From the NCBI GenBank assembly GCA_000934455.1, contig KN882654.1, forward strand, positions 80,120-104,228: a stretch of DNA of 24,109 nucleotides. The letters are read 5' to 3'. The number at the start of each line of letters is the position of its first letter. Position 1 is the stretch's first letter. This stretch comes from Apostichopus parvimensis (lineage: Eukaryota; Echinodermata; Holothuroidea; Aspidochirotida; Stichopodidae). Positions 20,401 through 24,109 of the stretch are shown piece by piece. The position numbers and the translations under genes are program-made. Below the pieces are notes generated by a model that did not search any database, was not told the DNA's origin, and saw nothing but the letters and a program-made list of their open reading frames with translations.

Positions 20401-23400
20401 GAAAGAGATATAATTAGATTGTTTTGCAATGCCTTTTGTTCATCAGGATTTATCAAAAATTGGTCCCAACTATGATCCGAGAGGGGATGCAACTCAGAAG
20501 TCAGGAAACCTGAGCAGCTCGCTGAACGGTAAGTCTAAACGTCGCTCTCAACGTCGTAAGATGAAATCGGGGACGGAAACGGTGAGCTGGTGAGCTATAA
20601 ACAGAAGATGGGACAGATCGTTGGCAGAGTTAATCGATGATATCGGAAGTCATGATAAATAGTGTAGTAATCATCAAGGCAGTACAACGAGTAGGCTAAC
20701 GCTTAAGCCGGTAGCACACTGCTTCATTTAAGAGGACTGAAAGAGAATTTCAAGGCTGGGCCCGTAGTCGTGTAACTTACATCTGCACAGCGAATGACTG
20801 ATTGGGAAAACGGAATGACTGCTTTCTTGTAACAACAGTGCTTGTTCTGGCCACATGATGTAGATTACTTCACTACGACTGTTCGCCCTTGAACACTCTT
20901 GCACACTGCACAAAACTCACAGATTTTGGGCATTTTCGAAAATGCTAGTGGTTTAGGTTTCCCGATTGAAGTCGACCTAAAAATGTGAACATTATTAATG
21001 ACTAATTCTTTTATTGCTGTCCTGGATGTCTATGTCTGTAATCTCATCATTTTGGATAATATTGTGATGAAAATCTTAATACTTTGTAAAAATCTAGACC
21101 ATGACAAGCAATTTATACTTAAGTTTAGTGAATTTTTCCATTCCTGGCAGGAAACTCTGGATTACTTATGACGAATGTTGGACGAGGCAGAGGCGCCAGG
21201 AAACGAGGATTGGACAGCAGCCAGAATTTAGGAGCAAACAAGAAAACAAAAGGGTAAATGCAGGAAAACATCAGAGCAAAGTAGCCTCTTTAATGACATC
21301 AATAGCATCCGAGATACATAACTTTCAGGCATACAACGTCTCTCTCTTTTTCTTTTTTTTTTGTGCAAAAAATGGTAGTTCAATAGTGCAAATCAACCCC
21401 TCACCTCACCCCTATCAGTTCTATAAGGGTTGGGGAGAAGGGAAAATGGTCATACTACCAATTTGTTAACTCTACTCAGTAAAGTTAAGCCCTTGTATTT
21501 GTCATGGGAAATGCCCCCTGTAATAGTGCAGCTAGTGTAGAAGATAAGATCAACTTTTAAATGATTTTCAACAAACAGCTCAACAGAAATCATTCCCCCC
21601 TCTTTCCCCCATTGGTACCATGAAGGGTGGGAGCCAGTATAGGTACTAAGAAAATGCTAACTTCAGGTTATAAAATTGATCATTATAGATGATGCAGGTT
21701 TTTGCTTAAAAAAGTTTTTGTTTTTCATCAAGAAAACCAGATATCAAATAAGAAATTGATGTTTTCTTCCCATTTTTTTGCCTGTTTGATTTTGCATGCA
21801 GTGATTAGCTGGACTCTTGTTTTGTTTTAGGGGGGGGGGATTAGTAGGATTAACAGTAACTGCATCCAATGGCAACCTAATGATACAATAATTGATCCCT
21901 ACTCCATTTCATTGTTCAATAAAGAAAAATGTTAGCACCAGCATAGAAAATGATCTGCGTACGGGGACGTTGGTCACCGAAACCAAATTCTCTCGCACTT
22001 TTCGTACACTTATTAATTAGGTGAAAGTTTTCTCCTCAGCTCTTTGTCTAAATTTCTGGTTCTCCTTTAGAGAATTAAGTGCTTCACTGAGAGTCTCTCA
22101 GCATGGATACCCCCTGGAACATCCCTTCAACAAGGATGGCTACCGTTACACACTGACCGAAAATGACCCTCACGCCCCAGCTGCCCTCTTTGATGAAGAT
22201 ATATGGATCGGCAAGCCAATTCCTGCACATCTCTATCGTAAAGCCCTCTCAACGCAAGTTTTACTAGCTCTCCATGATAGAGGTGGGTAGTCTTTCAGTT
22301 TCTTGCACTGTACACTACAGTAGGTTGTACATGAAATTCCAGAGTGTAGGCTGTGGTCCCCTTTATTGATTTTCTTCCCCAATAAATTAATCTGCAAACA
22401 ATAATTTGCTCAAAACAGAAAATGCAACATCAACAAATCACTGTAATTTTGACTAGTACGGTTTCTTCTTCAGCCCCTCAACTAAAAATCAGCTCGGATC
22501 GTCTGATGGTGAGCGGCGAGAAGGGCTACAGCATGGTACGATCCACTCACGGTGTTAGGTATGGAACCTGGTACTTTGAGGTCACCATCAACGACATGCC
22601 AGAAAATACCGCAACCAGGATAGGTTGGTCACAGCCTTTAGGTGGGTTCCTAAGAATTGTTTGACATTTGTGTGATTTGTTTTAAACAGTTCAGATTCAA
22701 AGGATGGGGAGACATTCCTTCTCTTTTTTTCCTTTTTTTTTCAATGTAGTGTATTTGTCATCCTTCGGTGTGCAGTATGGGAGTTTATAGAATGTAGTTT
22801 GCTCTATTCTGCATATTAATATTCAATATTCAAGAATTATACAATATTTTCCCCTATAAATATTCGAGATGCAAGAATTTACACAATGTCAGTATCGAGC
22901 TCGAAGGGTTATCGTACAAGTACTGTAGTTGTACATTGTACTGCAGTTATCGATGTATGTACATATGTATCATAAATGTATTAATGTTTATTAATGTATA
23001 TTAATGTATAATGTATCTCCAAGATTAATTGTTCAATATCCATCATCTTTATATTGAAACTATAACCCAGAGGTGAAATTTAATTGTGATCGCTTAAAGA
23101 TGAACTTAATCTGTTAAAGTCACTTTGTCAAACTTAGATAATTTTCCTAGTGTACATATCCAGATATTGCTGGTTGACATGAAATCACAAGTTGTAAATT
23201 CTCTGCCAAAAAAGGAAACATCAACCAGGCCAATTACGTATTAAGAGCAACTGGTTGCTGTAAACCTGACTAGTTGTTGACAAAGTATAAACGTTTGCTT
23301 TTACTTATGCTTATGTATGCAAACTAGATCAGTCCGAGGCATATGTCCTGTGTGTTGACAATTGCTTTTGAAATAAAGTGACTGGGTTTTTTTAAACACA

Positions 23401-23622
23401 TAATATCTGTCACCGATATCTCTACCAGGTAATCTACAAGCTCCGTTGGGCTACGACAAGTTTGGCTACTCGTGGAGGAGCCGCAAAGGTACAAAATTTC
23501 ACCAGAGTAGAGGGAAGCGCTACACGGACGGCTATGGAGAAGGCGACGTACTAGGATGCCTCATCTTGTTACCGGAGAACATAGATAAGTCCGGCATTCT
23601 ACCAGACACATACAAGAATAGG
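14440..23622 (+). CDS. ASH2L: ASH2L (Ash2), COMPASS/MLL H3K4 methyltransferase subunit, 3' end beyond window
   Basis: Ash2 is a core nuclear subunit of SET1/MLL complexes; with WDR5, RbBP5 and DPY30 it stimulates histone H3 Lys4 methylation. Exons inferred from frame and GT..AG sites: 14440-14447, 15629-16240, 16938-17027, 17794-17882, 18264-18451, 19759-19851, 20447-20528, 21151-21253, 22071-22282, 22474-22641, 23429-23622. All phases match and give 613 codons without a stop. Order: acidic N-terminus (1-203), PHD finger (205-253), winged helix (about 267-385), basic linker (398-406), SPRY (from about 435). Family signatures include [48 protein letters not shown] and [18 protein letters not shown]. 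The start is a 2.7-codon exon, ATG GAC GA, followed by GTAAGT; it is the least certain part. The last SPRY exon(s) and the DPY30-binding helix are missing at the window edge. The family call is near certain. Confidence 0.96.
14448..15628 (+). other. ASH2L: ASH2L intron 1
   Basis: GTAAGTAG donor to CCATGTAG acceptor. It includes a 13-G run at 15015-15027 and a TAGGTCTAGGCCTAC word near 15326. No gene is visible. Confidence 0.65.
15629..16240 (+). CDS. ASH2L: ASH2L exon 2: acidic, Thr/Glu-rich N-terminal tail
   Basis: This large exon encodes residues 3-206. It has almost no hydrophobic core sequence and is rich in Glu, Asp, Thr, Ser and Gln, so it is probably disordered. The acceptor follows CCATGTAG. 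Joining phase 2 from the tiny first exon gives a start reading [15 protein letters not shown]. It ends at TGTTACTG|GTAAGT, splitting the second cysteine codon of the PHD CxC pair. The vertebrate protein also has a long low-complexity region here, so position and composition are conserved rather than exact sequence. Confidence 0.88.
16241..16937 (+). other. ASH2L: ASH2L intron 2
   Basis: AT-rich intron splitting the PHD finger after its second cysteine codon has begun. No element is visible. Confidence 0.8.
16938..17882 (+). CDS. ASH2L: ASH2L exons 3-4: PHD zinc finger
   Basis: Two exons (16938-17027 and 17794-17882) complete a C4HC3 PHD finger that starts at the end of exon 2. Zinc ligands by my numbering are C205 and C207 (CYC), C220 and C223 (CSIC), H228 and C231 (HKDC), and C250 and C253 (CKRC). 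W226 is the aromatic before the histidine. PFMMSYTF before the last cysteine pair matches the Ash2 family pattern. Exon 4's acceptor follows a TTC-repeat tract and TTTGTTTAG; its donor is CCGA|GTAAGT. Confidence 0.93.
17028..17793 (+). other. ASH2L: ASH2L intron 3
   Basis: No gene. It ends in the TTC microsatellite that forms the pyrimidine tract of exon 4. The next intron (17883-18263) has an 11-C run at 17911-17921. Confidence 0.8.
17764..17784 (+). repeat. (TTC)n microsatellite in the exon 4 polypyrimidine tract
   Basis: About seven TTC units directly precede TCTTTGTTTAG, the acceptor of ASH2L exon 4, and so make up most of its pyrimidine tract. Confidence 0.8.
18264..20528 (+). CDS. ASH2L: ASH2L exons 5-7: winged-helix region
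   Basis: Exons 18264-18451, 19759-19851 and 20447-20528 encode residues 267-387. [26 protein letters not shown] and WELLTPAQR are characteristic of the Ash2 winged-helix/forkhead-like domain, known in human ASH2L to bind [23 protein letters not shown] follows, as in the human protein. Phases are 1-0-0-1 and join cleanly. Intron 6 carries a tandem duplication that ends at the acceptor of exon 7. Confidence 0.94.
18452..19758 (+). other. ASH2L: ASH2L intron 5
   Basis: 1.3 kb, AT-rich, with a 12-G run at 18653-18664 next to further G tracts. No gene or mobile element is recognised. Confidence 0.8.
19877..20443 (+). repeat. Tandem duplication of about 275 bp in ASH2L intron 6
   Basis: 19877-20151 and 20152-20443 align throughout, for example at TCCTGGGTCTTTGACAGGAT, AAAGTTGGCACTTTTACTT and GATTACAAATGTGTGT, with many small changes. 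The second copy runs into the acceptor of exon 7; in the first, the matching place reads TGCCTTTCGTCAAAATGG and has no AG acceptor. Confidence 0.85.
20529..21150 (+). other. ASH2L: ASH2L intron 7
   Basis: No gene or repeat is recognised. The GTAAGTCTAAACG donor is strong. Confidence 0.75.
21151..21253 (+). CDS. ASH2L: ASH2L exon 8: basic Gly/Arg/Lys linker
   Basis: This short exon encodes residues 388-421, including [10 protein letters not shown] and NKKTKG. In human ASH2L the matching segment is also GR/KRK-rich and lies between the winged helix and SPRY, where it contributes to nucleosome contact and nuclear localisation. The acceptor follows TTCCTGGCAG; the donor is AAAAGG|GTAAAT. Confidence 0.85.
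21254..22070 (+). other. ASH2L: ASH2L intron 8
   Basis: It contains a 10-G run at 21830-21839 and several C-rich words. The acceptor is TTCTCCTTTAG. No gene is visible. Confidence 0.75.
22071..23622 (+). CDS. ASH2L: ASH2L exons 9-11: SPRY domain, incomplete at window edge
   Basis: Exons 22071-22282, 22474-22641 and 23429-23622 encode most of SPRY, the domain that binds RbBP5. Diagnostic runs are [69 protein letters not shown]-like [14 protein letters not shown] and GYGEGDVLG. The last donor is AATAGG|GTACGG, at the same point where the human protein continues with the ALIKFK segment. That next exon is not in the 487 bases that remain. Confidence 0.95.
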
Positions 23623-24058
23623 GTACGGTATTCAAATATCCATGTTAACTTGTGAAAAGGGAGGGAGGTAGTCTATGGTGGGATGAGTGTTACGTAAAAT
23701 GCAACAAATTTGAATAAAATAATAAGTAATTGTTAAGAAAATTTTTGTAATTTCTTGGCAACACATAATATGAGAAAAAGTTAAAAACCAAAGCAGCTTC
23801 TTGATTTTTTTCATAAATTTTTAGCAAACCTTTGGAGTGTTACTCAAATAAAGATTGTACTTTATCAAATTCATGGAATAATTTAGTGTTCAAAATTTTC
23901 TGCAGCAGTTTCGAAGACTCCGAATGTTGTCTCTTGTAAAATACTATGTGTTCCTGTGTAAAAACACAGCTATACATCTTTGCACCCGTATTACAATTTG
24001 CCCACTCTGCATAGCATTTTGCGAAGCGATACACAGCGATACGAAGTGATACACAGGC
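22642..24058 (+). other. ASH2L: ASH2L intron 10 and start of intron 11
   Basis: Intron 10 (22642-23428) has ATTAATGT-type short repeats near 22978-23015. From 23623 to the edge is intron 11, AT-rich up to the SINE head at 24059. No exon of the SPRY end is found. Confidence 0.7.
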
Positions 24059-24109
24059 GGAGTGTATAGCCTAGTGGTTAACGCCGGCGTCTCCCAGTCA
24101 TGAGATCCC
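24059..24109 (+). mobile_element. Head of a second SINE, cut by window edge
   Basis: GGAGTGTATAGCCTAGTGG followed by TTAACGCCGGCG matches the head of the SINE at 745 with a few changes and one inserted base. The anticodon-arm part differs (CTCCCAGTCATGAGAT against TTTCAATCATAAGGT). Only the 5' 51 bases are in view. The preceding 24025-24056 has a short GCGATACACA/GTGATACACA repeat. Confidence 0.7.

Noticed and set aside
22021-22070. An earlier start of ASH2L exon 9 at 22021
   Set aside because: Open but intronic: TTCTCCTTTAG at 22060-22070 is a clear acceptor and the phase matches exon 8 only from 22071.

Overview
This is metazoan nuclear DNA: AT-rich, with intron-split genes, GT..AG splice sites, tRNA-derived SINEs and short inverted-repeat transposons. 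The gene content, a SINE head opening GGAGTGTTAGCTCAGTGG and TAGGCCTA-rich stretches suggest a marine invertebrate deuterostome. An echinoderm, perhaps a sea cucumber, is my best guess, but the species cannot be fixed from sequence alone.

Right half, + strand (14440-23622 and beyond the edge): ASH2L, the Ash2 subunit of the SET1/MLL (COMPASS) histone H3K4 methyltransferase complexes. Eleven coding exons join in one frame (1839 nt, 613 codons): a long acidic N-terminus, a PHD finger, a winged-helix region, a basic linker and most of the SPRY domain. The end of SPRY and the C-terminal DPY30-binding helix lie past the window edge.

Left half, - strand (12198 down to 4523): an eight-exon gene that I joined by splice phase into a 707-codon frame plus stop. 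It encodes a mostly disordered, Ser/Arg/Lys- and acid-rich protein with many S/T-P sites and two GMSPLD motifs. I do not recognise it; a link to a centromere protein such as CENP-U is only a weak idea. The 3' half (exons 4 to 8) is repeated almost perfectly at 1-3890. That copy lacks the 5' part of exon 4 and exons 1 to 3, so it is a truncated tandem duplicate. I found only five differences over about 3.9 kb, so the event is very recent or is an assembly artefact.

Between the divergent genes (12199-14439) lie an intact tRNA-Gly(GCC) gene and a repeat flanked by long direct repeats. Intron 1 of the - strand gene holds a 682-bp MITE with about 100-bp inverted repeats and a 9-bp target duplication (Mutator-like), plus a second palindromic repeat. 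SINEs sit next to exon 8 of the - strand gene (both copies) and at the right edge. No bacterial, viral or CRISPR-like system is present. The most unusual items are the near-identical partial gene duplication with its complex junction, the SINE that appears to supply a splice branch site, and the decamer-array MITE.
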